Below are positions 1-8,685 of a stretch of 64,000 nt of DNA, one piece after another. Location: the NCBI RefSeq assembly GCF_004362745.1, contig NZ_SNXY01000009.1, positions 248,001 through 312,000 on the forward strand, given 5' to 3'. Under the pieces are notes generated by a model. That model searched no databases, was not told the DNA's origin, and was given only the letters and a program-made list of their open reading frames with translations. The position numbers and the translations under genes were made by a program. Each line of letters opens with the position of its first letter. Positions within the stretch are counted from its first letter, which is position 1. Source of the stretch: Oharaeibacter diazotrophicus (lineage in GTDB: Bacteria > Pseudomonadota > Alphaproteobacteria > Rhizobiales > Pleomorphomonadaceae).

Positions 1-145
1 CGCCATCCTGCCGCCCCCGCCCGTCCAGGTCGTTCGTCGTCCCGCCGAAGCGGTTCGCAGAAATCCACGCCGCTCGCCGGCGGCGGGCCGCCACCGGCAG
101 GCCCGGCGCTGCGACCGGCTGGAAAAGCCCATTACGATCCGATGC

Positions 146-550
146 ATGAGGAAGATCAAGCCATCTCCGACGGCGCCGGCGCGGCGCGCCGTGCGGGTCG
201 ACCGACGCCCGCCGCCGCCCTCGCGCGACACCCCCGTGGCCGTGGCCGGGGCGGTGTTCCGCATCACGATCGAGACCGACGATCCCGCCCTCGCGGCGGC
301 GATCCGTGCCCGGCTGCCCGAGGCCGCAAAGGTGGGGCTGCGGCGGTTGAGGCGCGCGCCCGACCTCGACCGGCTCACCGCCCGCCAGCGCGAGGTGCTC
401 GACCTGCTGCTCGAGCGTCGGTCGAACAAGGAGATCGGGCGCCTGCTCGGCCTGTCGCCGTTCACCGTCCGCAACCACGTCTCGGACCTGTTCGCGGCGC
501 TCGGCGTGTCCTCGCGCGAGGCGGTGCGCGCCCTCGTCGGGAAGCCGTGA
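146..550 (+). CDS. LuxR-family HTH transcriptional regulator, short form
   Basis: This is a 134-residue protein whose second half (about residues 74-128) is a LuxR/GerE helix-turn-helix. It carries the hallmark stretch LTARQREVLDLL, then NKEIGRLLGLSPFTVRNHV. The first half has no intact receiver domain: the segment starting VFRITIETDDPALAAAI looks like the first strand and helix of one, without a recognisable phospho-acceptor pocket. It probably binds DNA on its own or through a partner. A second ATG lies 4 nt upstream in another frame. The chosen ATG gives the HTH frame but has only a weak ribosome site. It is convergent with the lipoprotein gene that follows. The HTH call is strong; target genes are unknown. 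Confidence 0.8.
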   Translation: MRKIKPSPTAPARRAVRVDRRPPPPSRDTPVAVAGAVFRITIETDDPALAAAIRARLPEAAKVGLRRLRRAPDLDRLTARQREVLDLLLERRSNKEIGRLLGLSPFTVRNHVSDLFAALGVSSREAVRALVGKP

Positions 551-576
551 CCGGTCGGACCGGGGTCGGGCGCGGA

Positions 577-1002
577 TCAGAAGCGGATGTCGGCCTCGGT
601 GGCCTTTCCCGGCTCGACCGCGACGGAGACCGCGGCGACCGCCTGCTCGCCCTGGACCGAGAGCTGGAACCTGCCCGGGGGCAGCGGCCACGCGTAGCTG
701 CCGTCGGGACCGGTGATCACACCGAGTTCGGGAACGGCGGCGGTCGTCCCCGGCAAGGCGGCCGCCGCGACGACGGCCCCGGCGACGGGGGCGCCGTCGC
801 TCGTGAGCACCCGGCCGCGCACGCCGACGAAATCGGACGGGCCGGCCGCGGCGCCGCCGCCCGCATCGGAGACCTGCGCATCGCCGCCGGTCCCTTCGCA
901 GCCCACGAGGACCAGCGCCAGCGCGACCACGGCCGCGACGGCGAGCGGGCGTTGCACCGGGCGGACGTTCCGCCCGGTGCGATCACGGTTCGGCCGGTTC
1001 AC
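577..1002 (-). CDS. Lipoprotein with carboxypeptidase-regulatory-like fold
   Basis: This is a predicted 141-residue lipoprotein. A basic N-terminus is followed by a hydrophobic stretch ending LVLVGC, a lipobox with the lipidated Cys near residue 33. After a Gly/Ala-rich linker comes one repeat of the type RGRVLTSDGAPVAGAVV...GPDGSYAWPLPPGRF, the pattern of carboxypeptidase regulatory-like (transthyretin-fold) domains. I chose the GTG start because it overlaps the stop of the upstream protease gene as GTGA, which implies translational coupling. Such domains usually mediate binding or structural stabilisation and have no enzymatic role. A link to the coupled secreted protease (anchor, inhibitor or chaperone) is inference only. 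Confidence 0.65.
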   Translation of the reverse strand: MNRPNRDRTGRNVRPVQRPLAVAAVVALALVLVGCEGTGGDAQVSDAGGGAAAGPSDFVGVRGRVLTSDGAPVAGAVVAAAALPGTTAAVPELGVITGPDGSYAWPLPPGRFQLSVQGEQAVAAVSVAVEPGKATEADIRF

Positions 1003-1949
1003 GGCGCGTCGCGCCAGGACCGGAGGTTGGCGACGGCGGCTTCCGTCAGGCGCGTACCGGAGTTGGACGAGCTGCCGCCGTTGGTGTGGATCGCCATCGC
1101 GGCTCGGCCGTAGCTCGGATGGACGCGCCACACCGGGCTGCCGCTCTGGCAGCCGTAGGTGTCCATCGTGTAGGTGATCTTGCGGGTCTGCGTGGACGCC
1201 ACGGTGCCGGACATCGTCCACATGGTGCCGCTCGGCTTGTCGCAGGGATAGCCGGTGACCGTGGCGGGCGACCCGGTCAGGCTCGCGCTCTGCCAGTAGA
1301 AGCCGAACCAGCCCGTCTTGGTGCCGACCGTGCAGTCGAGCTTGATCGCACCGTAGTCGTAGTTGGTGTCGTTGCTATTGGCCCAGCCGGCGACCGTGTA
1401 GAGCCGGCGCGCCTTGCAGGTGCCGTAGGGCTTGGTCGCGGCGTTGCGGCCGGGCGTCAGGATGTAGGTCGTGCGGTCGTAGAAGCCGGCCGAGCCGCCC
1501 GAGCCCTTGTGGACGCAGTGACCGGCGGTCGCCAGCGTATCCTTGCCGATCATCCAGCCGGTGCAGCCGTAGTAGCCGCCGCCGGCGGTCTGCTTGAACA
1601 GGATCTCGACGATCGCCCGGTACGGGAACGTGGTGGTCGCCGTGATCTGCGTACGGCCGTCGGATCCGATCACGGACCCCGGCGCGGAGAAGCCGTCGAG
1701 GGGATCGCTCGCACCCGGGGAGACGACGACGCCGCCCGAACCACCCGACGAACCACCGCCGGTGCCGGCGAAGGACGCCAGGCCGCGGGCGGCGCCGACG
1801 GCGGACGGCACGGCCGAACCGTCGCTCGACAGGATCGAGTCCGGACCCGCGGCGGACGCGGGCAGAGAAGACGCGGAAAGGGACGAAACGGCGAGGGCCG
1901 AACCCCAAAGGGTCGCGCAAACCACGCGACGAATGCGACGAGTAGTCAT
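999..1949 (-). CDS. Secreted trypsin-like serine protease (V8/glutamyl endopeptidase type)
   Basis: This 316-residue exported serine protease has an N-terminal signal peptide (MTTRRIRRVVC then a hydrophobic stretch ending near ASA). A Gly/Ser-rich propeptide-like segment follows, then a chymotrypsin-fold domain. The catalytic triad is visible: His in LATAGHCVH, Asp in NYDYGAIKLD and Ser in YGCQSGSPVW. This arrangement, with few extra disulfides, fits the S1B/V8-like group that cleaves after acidic residues; the exact specificity is inferred. The ATG lies 9 nt downstream of GGAGG. Its stop overlaps the start of the lipoprotein gene by 4 nt. It is divergent from the guanine deaminase gene. Confidence 0.85.
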   Translation of the reverse strand: MTTRRIRRVVCATLWGSALAVSSLSASSLPASAAGPDSILSSDGSAVPSAVGAARGLASFAGTGGGSSGGSGGVVVSPGASDPLDGFSAPGSVIGSDGRTQITATTTFPYRAIVEILFKQTAGGGYYGCTGWMIGKDTLATAGHCVHKGSGGSAGFYDRTTYILTPGRNAATKPYGTCKARRLYTVAGWANSNDTNYDYGAIKLDCTVGTKTGWFGFYWQSASLTGSPATVTGYPCDKPSGTMWTMSGTVASTQTRKITYTMDTYGCQSGSPVWRVHPSYGRAAMAIHTNGGSSSNSGTRLTEAAVANLRSWRDAP

Positions 1950-2005
1950 GATGGAAAACCTCCGCGTGCCCAGAAATCCCCCGGGACACGATGAGAAACA
2001 TAGCA

Positions 2006-2024
2006 GTTCCACAGATGTCGGAAC
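2006..2024. promoter_or_regulatory. Inverted repeat in divergent promoter region
   Basis: The 171-bp gap between the protease gene and the guanine deaminase gene contains GTTCC, 9 nt, then GGAAC. On the minus strand a TATGTT-like -10 lies just downstream. A regulator acting on the protease promoter is possible. The arms are only 5 bp, so this could be chance. Confidence 0.25.
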
Positions 2025-2120
2025 AGGGGGTCGCCACGTGCCGCGCCGGCTCGCCAGGGGCGCGCGAGTCTGGCATTGTCGAAAATCGACGCCGCGCTTC
2101 CGACGAGTTCCGCGACACCG

Positions 2121-3437
2121 ATGACAATCACTTCCCGCCGTATCCTGCGCGGCCGAATCCTGAGCTTCCTGCGCCGTCCCGCCGGCGTCGGCGACGCCTC
2201 CAGCTACCGCCATCTCGCCGACGGCGTCGTCGTGGTCGAGGACGGGCGCATCGTCGCCGTGGCGGACGCCGGTGAGATCGACGCGTTCCGCACCGCCGGA
2301 TGCGTCGTCGACGACCACCGCGGCAAACTGATCCTGCCGGGCTTCGTCGACACCCACATCCACTTCCCGCAGACGCGGGTGATCGCCAGCTACGGCGAAC
2401 AGTTGCTCGAGTGGCTGTCGAAATACACCTTCCCGGCCGAAATGCGCTACGCCGACCGCGGCCACGCCGAGGCCGGCGCGCGCTTCTTCCTGGACGAGCT
2501 CGCCCGCAACGGCACCACCACCGCCGTGGTCTACGGCTCGGTGCACCGCGAGGCGATCGAGGCCTTCTTCGAGGAGAGCGAGCGGCGCGGCACGCTGATG
2601 CTCGCCGGCAAGACGATGATGGACCGCGGCGCGCCGGCGCCGCTGACCGACACCGCCGAGAGCGGCTATCGCGACACCACCGCACTCGTGAAGGCCTGGC
2701 ACCGGCGCGGCCGCCAGCGCGTGGTGGTGACGCCGCGCTTCGCCATCACCTCGACGCCGGCGCAGTTGGAGGCGGCGGGCGCCCTCGCCCGCGAGAACCC
2801 GGACTGCCTCGTGCAGACCCACATGTCGGAGAACCGCGCCGAGATCGCCTACACCGCCGAGCTCTATCCCGAGCGCGCCGGCTATCTCGACGTCTACGAC
2901 CACTACGGCCTCGTCGGCCCGCGCACGCTCCTCGGCCACTGCATCCATCTCCGACCCGACGAGATCGAGCGGATGAGCGAAGCGGGGGCGGTCGCGGTGT
3001 TCTGCCCGACCTCCAACCTCTTCATCGGCTCGGGCCTGTTCGACCACGACGGCCTCGAGAAGGGACCGCACCCGGTACGGATCGGCCTCGCCACCGACGT
3101 CGGCGGCGGCACCGACTACTCGATGCTGCGCACCGCGGCCGAGGCCTACAAGATCATGCAGTTGCGCGGGCAGAAGCTGTCGGCGCTGTCGGCCTTCGAC
3201 CGCATGACCCGGGCCAACGCCGAGGTGATCGGCGAAGCGGATGAGATCGGCCGGATCGAGCCGGGCCTCGCCGCCGACCTCGTCGTGCTCGATTCCCGCG
3301 CCACCCCCGCCATGGCCCATCGGATGGAGGCCGTCGACGGCGACCTCGAGGAGGAGCTCTTCGTGCTGATGACCCTCGGCGACGACCGGGCCGTGGCCGC
3401 CACCTACGTGGCCGGACGCCCCGTCGGCGCGCGCTGA
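2121..3437 (+). CDS. guaD: Guanine deaminase
   Basis: Guanine deaminase hydrolyses guanine to xanthine plus ammonia in purine salvage and catabolism, in the cytosol. The 438-residue protein belongs to the amidohydrolase superfamily. The metal-binding HxH is in GFVDTHIHFPQ. The family signature around the second metal site is seen as QTHMSENRAEI and GHCIHL, and the late Asp as LATDVGGGTDYSML. FPQTRVIASYGEQLLEWL is typical of GuaD and separates it from other deaminases. An in-frame TTG lies 45 nt upstream, but the ATG matches the usual N-terminus. A LacI-type regulator follows after 29 nt, suggesting an operon for purine use. Confidence 0.92.
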   Translation: MTITSRRILRGRILSFLRRPAGVGDASSYRHLADGVVVVEDGRIVAVADAGEIDAFRTAGCVVDDHRGKLILPGFVDTHIHFPQTRVIASYGEQLLEWLSKYTFPAEMRYADRGHAEAGARFFLDELARNGTTTAVVYGSVHREAIEAFFEESERRGTLMLAGKTMMDRGAPAPLTDTAESGYRDTTALVKAWHRRGRQRVVVTPRFAITSTPAQLEAAGALARENPDCLVQTHMSENRAEIAYTAELYPERAGYLDVYDHYGLVGPRTLLGHCIHLRPDEIERMSEAGAVAVFCPTSNLFIGSGLFDHDGLEKGPHPVRIGLATDVGGGTDYSMLRTAAEAYKIMQLRGQKLSALSAFDRMTRANAEVIGEADEIGRIEPGLAADLVVLDSRATPAMAHRMEAVDGDLEEELFVLMTLGDDRAVAATYVAGRPVGAR

Positions 3438-3466
3438 CGCCGTCGACCGGTGCCGAAGGAGGTCCG

Positions 3467-4483
3467 ATGCCGAGCAAGATCGCTGACGTCGCGCGCCGTG
3501 CCGGCGTCTCCACGGCGACCGTCAGCCGTACGCTGTCCGCTCCCGACATGGTGCGGCCGGAGACCCGGCAACGCGTGATGGCCGCGGTGGCGGCGCTCGA
3601 CTACACGCCCAACGTCGCCGCCCGCAACCTGCGCTCCGGCTCGACCAACACCGTGCTGGTGGTACTGCCCAAGCTCGCGAACGGCTTCTTCGGCGAGGTG
3701 GTGCGCGGCGTCGAGGCGGAGCTGGCGCGCGAGGGCTACGGGCTGATCGTCAGCGACCTCGACGACGTCGAGGAGCGCGAGCAGCACGTGATCCGGCTGG
3801 TCGCCGCCGGTCACGTCGACGGCGTGCTGCTGTTCTCCGGCCGGATGCCGCGCTCGGGCGGGCGCAGCCTCGCCTGCTTCGGGCTGCCCGTGGTGGCCGC
3901 CAACGCCCGGATCGACCATCCGGGCGTGCCCAACGTCCTCGTCGACGAGCGTCCCGCCTCGGCGGCGCAGGTGCGCCACCTCCACGGGCTCGGCCACCGC
4001 CGCATCGGCTATCTCGCTTCGCTGCCCGGCAACGTCAACGACGTCCCGCGCTGGGCCGGCTTCCTCGACGGCCTCGCCGAGGTCGGGCTGCCGACGGAGC
4101 GGGCGCTTCGCTTCGAGGGCGACTATTCCTTCGCGTCCGGCGCCCGCAGCGCCGCCGCCTTCCTGGCGATGTCGCCCGACGAACGCCCGACCGGCATCGC
4201 CTCGGGATCCGACGAGATGGCGATCGCGTTCATGAACAGGATCCGGGCCGCCGGCGTCCGCGTTCCCGAGGAGGTCTCGGTGATCGGTTTCGACGGCATC
4301 GAGTTCGGCGCCTACTGCGAACCCGGCTTGACCACCATGCGCCAGCCGCAGCGCCCCGTCGGCGTCGCGGCGGCGCGCAAGTTGCTCGAAGGGCTCGACG
4401 GTGCGCCGGAGTTCCGGCTCGACGTCGAACTCGGGACGGAACTGGTACTGCGGGGCAGCACGGCTCCGCCGCCGCGGGCCTGA
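3467..4483 (+). CDS. LacI/GalR-family transcriptional regulator
   Basis: This 338-residue repressor-type protein has an N-terminal LacI helix-turn-helix (IADVARRAGVSTATVSRTLS, residues 4-23) and hinge helix (AARNLRSGSTNTVLVV). A periplasmic-binding-protein-like effector domain with FGCYC-type architecture follows (VIGFDGIEFGAYCEPGLTTM near the C-terminus). A strong AGGAGG ribosome site precedes the ATG. It directly follows guaD, so it may control purine use. LacI effectors are more often sugars, however, and no sugar operon is adjacent. The effector cannot be read from the sequence. Confidence 0.9.
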   Translation: MPSKIADVARRAGVSTATVSRTLSAPDMVRPETRQRVMAAVAALDYTPNVAARNLRSGSTNTVLVVLPKLANGFFGEVVRGVEAELAREGYGLIVSDLDDVEEREQHVIRLVAAGHVDGVLLFSGRMPRSGGRSLACFGLPVVAANARIDHPGVPNVLVDERPASAAQVRHLHGLGHRRIGYLASLPGNVNDVPRWAGFLDGLAEVGLPTERALRFEGDYSFASGARSAAAFLAMSPDERPTGIASGSDEMAIAFMNRIRAAGVRVPEEVSVIGFDGIEFGAYCEPGLTTMRQPQRPVGVAAARKLLEGLDGAPEFRLDVELGTELVLRGSTAPPPRA

Positions 4484-4569
4484 CGGCCGCGCCCGGCGGC
4501 ACGACGACAGCGGGCCGCGGCGGCGCTATCTTCGCCGCGGGGCGGACGAACGGGAAGGGCGGAACGGCG

Positions 4570-5352
4570 ATGGACGACGGCACGGCCAGTTGGCTCGATC
4601 TGCGCGAGGAGGCCGACCGGGCGGCGCGCGACCCCGCGCTCGCGGCGGCGGCCGCCGCCTTCGCCGACGCGGCCGAGGGTACCGCGACCATCGTCGACCT
4701 CGGCGCCGGCACCGGCGCGATGCTGCGCGCGCTGGCGCCCCTGCTCGAGCGACCGGCGCGCTGGCGCCTCGTCGACGACGACCCCGCCCTCGCCGCGGTC
4801 GCCGCGGCCCGGCATCCCGAGGTCGAGACGGTGACGATGGCGCTCGCCGGCAACGTGCTGTTTCCCTTTGCCGACGCCACGCTGGTGACCACCGCCGACC
4901 TCGTCGGCGACGTTCCGGAGAGCTTCGTCGCCCGGCTGGTCGCCTCGCTGGCGTCGCGCCGCGCCGGCTTCTACGCCGCCGGCGTGTTCGACGGCACCGT
5001 GGTCTTCGAGCCGCCGCACGCACTGGACGAGGCCGTCGTCGCGGCGCACGACCGCTTCCTGCGCGCCGACGATGGCGGTGGGCCGGCGCTCGGCGCGACC
5101 GCCGTCGAGGTTCTCGCCCGCACGCTCGACCGCGCCGGCTACGCCGTCTCAGTGGCGAAGACGCCGTGGCGACTCGGACCCGACGACGGCGCGCTCGCCG
5201 GCGTGCTGCTGCGCCGGCTCGCCGACGCCGCCGCGGAGACGCTGGAGCGCGAGGCGGTCGGCGACTGGCTCGCCTTCCGGCTCGAGGCGGCCGAGACCAC
5301 GGACGGACGCGTCACCGTCGGCCACGACGACCTGTTCGCAAAGCCGCTCTGA
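4570..5352 (+). CDS. Class I SAM-dependent methyltransferase
   Basis: This 260-residue protein has a Rossmann-type SAM-binding start, IVDLGAGTGAMLRALAP (motif I near residue 40). Acidic residues follow at the end of the second strand (WRLVDDDPALA). The C-terminal half carries EPPHALDEAVVAAHDRFLR and ends in AKPL. The gene lies 86 nt after the LacI gene and is convergent, with a 15-nt gap, to the membrane sulfatase-like gene. The methyl acceptor is unknown; small-molecule methyltransferases of this size are common. The fold is seen in the sequence, the substrate is not. Confidence 0.75.
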   Translation: MDDGTASWLDLREEADRAARDPALAAAAAAFADAAEGTATIVDLGAGTGAMLRALAPLLERPARWRLVDDDPALAAVAAARHPEVETVTMALAGNVLFPFADATLVTTADLVGDVPESFVARLVASLASRRAGFYAAGVFDGTVVFEPPHALDEAVVAAHDRFLRADDGGGPALGATAVEVLARTLDRAGYAVSVAKTPWRLGPDDGALAGVLLRRLADAAAETLEREAVGDWLAFRLEAAETTDGRVTVGHDDLFAKPL

Positions 5353-5367
5353 CGCCGGCCCCCGCGA

Positions 5368-7107
5368 TCAGGGCACCGGGTTCGGCGGCCGCCCGACCGG
5401 CGCCGGCGGTGCGGCGGGCGCGGGGGTGGACGGCCGCGGGGCGGCGGGGCCGGCGGACATCGCCCCGACGAAGCGGTCGCGGAAGGCGCTCATGCGCCAC
5501 TGCGGCGCGCCGCGCGCCGGCAGCATGCCCGCGCTCCAGCCCCAGGAGGCGACGGCGTCGATCACGCGGCGGTCGCGCGCGACGAGGTGGACCGGGACGA
5601 CCGGCGTCGCGCGCCCGAGCGCCCGGCCCGGCGGCGCCTCGCCGACAAGCACGACGACCAGACGGCCGTCGCCGTAGGTGCGCAGCCAGGAGACCAGCGT
5701 CGTCAGGCTGCCCTCGATCGCGCGGCGGTATCGGGCCCGGGCGTCACCCGAGGCGGCCGGACGCGCCGCCGCGAGACCGCTGCCGTCGCCGAGGCTGCGC
5801 CAGGACGCCAGCGGCGGCGGCGCCGGCCAGGGCGACCTCGTGCCGGCGAGCGCGATCTCGGCCATCACCGGACGGTCCGGAGCGCCGGCGCGTTCCAGCC
5901 GCTGGAAGGCAGCGAGAGTGAACTGGTCGGGGATCGGCGCGTCCGGGCCGGTCGGCGGAGCGTAGCCGAGTTCGGCGGCGTCGTGGACGCGGTCGTGGCC
6001 GTACCACGGGCTCTCGCCTCGGCCAGCCGGGAAGGCGGGCATCAGCGCCGCCGTCCGCCAGCCGGCGCGGCGGAACAGCGCGCCGAGCGACGGGCGGCCG
6101 GAGGCGACGACGTCGTCGTAGTCGCCGGTGGTCGGGACCCAGCGGCCGGAGGTCAGCGCGACGCGGCCGAGCCAGCCCGCGTCGCCCTCCGACGGCGCCT
6201 CCAGGAAGGCGGAACGGGCGGTGAGGCCGGCGGCGGCGACGTCGCGGCCGGCGCGCTCCAGCAGCGGGCCGATGGTGGTGGCGTAGTCGGGATCGTCGAG
6301 CAGCACGCGGCCGTAGTTCGGCAGGTAGACGATCGCGACGTCCTTGCCGCGCAGCACCGAGAACAGCCGGTCCGTCGGCACCGCCGCCGCGGCGTCGTCG
6401 TCGCGCGAGGCCGGTGCGGGCTTGGGGCGGGCCGGAACGGCGGCGGGGTCGGGGGCCTTCGCCACCGGTGCGGAGGTCGCCCGCGGACGGGCCGCCGCCA
6501 CCTCGGCCGGGGCGTAGGACATCGCGCCGACGTGGTCGGCGACGAGGCGGACGTTGCGCCAGCCGGCGACCGCGCTGTCGGCGACGACGCCGGCGGCGAT
6601 CGCCAGCACCAGGATCGAGGCGAGCACCGGGCGGCCGCGGGCATAGGGGTCGAGGGCGGCGGCGACGCGGCGCAGCGCCACGTCGAGGAGCCGGAACACG
6701 AGGCCGGCCGCCAGCAGCGCGCCGCCGACGGCGCCGGCGATGCGCGCCGTCGCGAGCGTGCCGCCGCCGGCGGCCGCCATGCGGTAGAGCCGCGACGGAT
6801 CGGCACGGAGGTCGAAGGCACGGTCGTAGGTCGCGAAGGCCCAGAGATCGCCCGCCTTGAGGGCGACCAGAAGCGTCAGCACCAGTGCGGTGGCGAGGCG
6901 CAGAGGCGCGGCGGCGGCGCCGCGGCCGAGCGAGAGCGCCAGGAGCACGAACAGCGCCTCGAGCGGCAGCGCCACCTGCGGCGGGAAGCCGTAGGCGTCG
7001 GGGCGCGCCGGCGCGACCAGCACGGCGGCGATCAGCGCGAGCGCCGCCACAAGCCCCGCGGCCGCGGGGGTCGTCCCGCGCTTCGTACGCCGCCGCCTCG
7101 CCGCCAT
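5368..7107 (-). CDS. Inner-membrane sulfatase/alkaline-phosphatase-like protein
   Basis: This 579-residue protein has about five membrane segments in its first 190 residues, such as AALALIAAVLV and LVLTLLVALKAGDLWAF. A Pro/Ala-rich linker and an extracytoplasmic domain follow. The domain resembles the sulfatase/phosphoethanolamine transferase superfamily: DVAIVYLPNYGR, then an S-E-G-D-A-G-W-L region and GRPSLGALFRRAGWRTA. The usual metal-ligand DN motif and a clear Thr/Cys nucleophile are not evident, so it may be catalytically divergent. It is divergent from UDP-glucose dehydrogenase, which suggests a role in modifying envelope polymers. The ATG was chosen to give a basic N-terminus before the first membrane segment. 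The tail is Pro/Ala-rich. Confidence 0.6.
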   Translation of the reverse strand: MAARRRRTKRGTTPAAAGLVAALALIAAVLVAPARPDAYGFPPQVALPLEALFVLLALSLGRGAAAAPLRLATALVLTLLVALKAGDLWAFATYDRAFDLRADPSRLYRMAAAGGGTLATARIAGAVGGALLAAGLVFRLLDVALRRVAAALDPYARGRPVLASILVLAIAAGVVADSAVAGWRNVRLVADHVGAMSYAPAEVAAARPRATSAPVAKAPDPAAVPARPKPAPASRDDDAAAAVPTDRLFSVLRGKDVAIVYLPNYGRVLLDDPDYATTIGPLLERAGRDVAAAGLTARSAFLEAPSEGDAGWLGRVALTSGRWVPTTGDYDDVVASGRPSLGALFRRAGWRTAALMPAFPAGRGESPWYGHDRVHDAAELGYAPPTGPDAPIPDQFTLAAFQRLERAGAPDRPVMAEIALAGTRSPWPAPPPLASWRSLGDGSGLAAARPAASGDARARYRRAIEGSLTTLVSWLRTYGDGRLVVVLVGEAPPGRALGRATPVVPVHLVARDRRVIDAVASWGWSAGMLPARGAPQWRMSAFRDRFVGAMSAGPAAPRPSTPAPAAPPAPVGRPPNPVP

Positions 7108-7356
7108 CGCCACCGATTCTCCGCGTTCCACGCCGCACCCGAATCGATCCTGACCCGCCCGGGCGATCCGGTCCAGAGGCCGCGCACGGCGGTGCGCACG
7201 CGCTCGCTGCACCGCACATTCGCGGCTGGGATGCATCTTCGGGGCTATGGCCGGCGGGCGCGAGATGGGATATGCGGGTCTCGGAACCGGGACGGGATCA
7301 CGGCGGGCCCGGCCGCCGCCGCGGCACCGACGGACATTCATTTCAGGGGAAAGCTC

Positions 7357-8685
7357 ATGCGCATTGCGATGATCGGGTCTGGTTACGTCGGTCTGGTCTC
7401 CGGGGCGTGCTTCGCCGATTTCGGCCACGACGTCGTCTGCATCGACAAGGCGGCCGAGAAGATCGAAGCCCTGAAGAACAATAGGATCCCGATCTTCGAG
7501 CCGGGCCTCGACGCCTTGGTGAAGAGCAACGTCGACGCCGGCCGCCTGTCGTTCACGACCGACCTCGCCGAGCCCGTCGCCGCCGCCGACGTGGTGTTCA
7601 TCGCCGTCGGCACGCCGTCGCGCCGCGGCGACGGCCATGCGGACCTCTCCTACGTCTACGGAGCCGCGCGCGAAATCGCCCGTGCGATCAAGGGCTTCAC
7701 CGTGGTCGTCACCAAGTCGACCGTGCCGGTCGGCACCGGTGACGAGGTCGAGCGCATCATCCGCGAGGAGAACCCGGAGGCCGACGTCGCCGTCGTCTCC
7801 AATCCGGAGTTCCTGCGCGAGGGCGCCGCGATCGGCGACTTCAAGCGCCCGGACCGCATCGTGGTCGGCATCGAGGACGAGCGCGCCCGCGAGCCGATGA
7901 CCGAGGTCTACCGCCCGCTCTACCTCAATCAGGCGCCGCTGCTGTTCACCAGCCGCCGCACCTCAGAGCTGATCAAGTACGCCGCCAACGCCTTCCTCGC
8001 GATGAAGATCACCTTCATCAACGAGATCGCGGACCTCTGCGAGCACGTCGGCGCCGACGTCCAGCAGGTCGCGCGCGGCATCGGCCTCGACAACCGCATC
8101 GGCTCGAAGTTCCTGCACGCCGGCCCGGGCTACGGCGGCTCGTGCTTCCCGAAGGACACGCTGGCCCTCGTCAAGACCGCGCAGGACTACGCCAGCCCGA
8201 TCCGCCTGATCGAGACCACGGTCAGCATCAACGACCAGCGCAAGCGCGCGATGGCGCGCAAGGTGATCCAGGCCGTCGGCGGCGACGCCCGCGGCAAGAC
8301 GATCGCCGTGCTCGGCCTCACCTTCAAGCCGAACACCGACGACATGCGCGACGCCCCGTCGCTGTCGATCATCCAGGCGCTGCAGGACGCCGGCGCGGTG
8401 ATCCGCGCCTACGACCCGGAGGGCATGGAGCCGGCCAAGGCGATGCTGTCGGGCGTCTCCTACGGCACGTCGGCCTACGACGTCGCCGAGGGCGCCGACG
8501 CGGTGGTGATCGTGACCGAGTGGGACGTGTTCCGCGCCCTCGACTTCCCGCGCCTCAAGAGCATCGTCAAGGCGCCGGTGTTCGTCGACCTGCGCAACGT
8601 CTACCCGCGCGAGGAGGTCGAGCGCCACGGCTTCGCCTTCACCGGGGTCGGCCGCGCCACCAAGCCGGCGGCGGGCGGCGCGTGA
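7357..8685 (+). CDS. ugd: UDP-glucose 6-dehydrogenase
   Basis: This cytosolic enzyme oxidises UDP-glucose to UDP-glucuronate using two NAD+. The 442-residue protein has the N-terminal NAD-binding motif [11 protein letters not shown], the central helix motif [20 protein letters not shown], and the catalytic cysteine in [13 protein letters not shown]-terminal UDP-binding domain contains [17 protein letters not shown]. Length and motif order match canonical Ugd. An AGGGGAAAG ribosome site precedes the ATG. The stop overlaps the next start (TGATG), so the product UDP-GlcA is probably passed to the coupled epimerase. Confidence 0.96.
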   Translation: MRIAMIGSGYVGLVSGACFADFGHDVVCIDKAAEKIEALKNNRIPIFEPGLDALVKSNVDAGRLSFTTDLAEPVAAADVVFIAVGTPSRRGDGHADLSYVYGAAREIARAIKGFTVVVTKSTVPVGTGDEVERIIREENPEADVAVVSNPEFLREGAAIGDFKRPDRIVVGIEDERAREPMTEVYRPLYLNQAPLLFTSRRTSELIKYAANAFLAMKITFINEIADLCEHVGADVQQVARGIGLDNRIGSKFLHAGPGYGGSCFPKDTLALVKTAQDYASPIRLIETTVSINDQRKRAMARKVIQAVGGDARGKTIAVLGLTFKPNTDDMRDAPSLSIIQALQDAGAVIRAYDPEGMEPAKAMLSGVSYGTSAYDVAEGADAVVIVTEWDVFRALDFPRLKSIVKAPVFVDLRNVYPREEVERHGFAFTGVGRATKPAAGGA

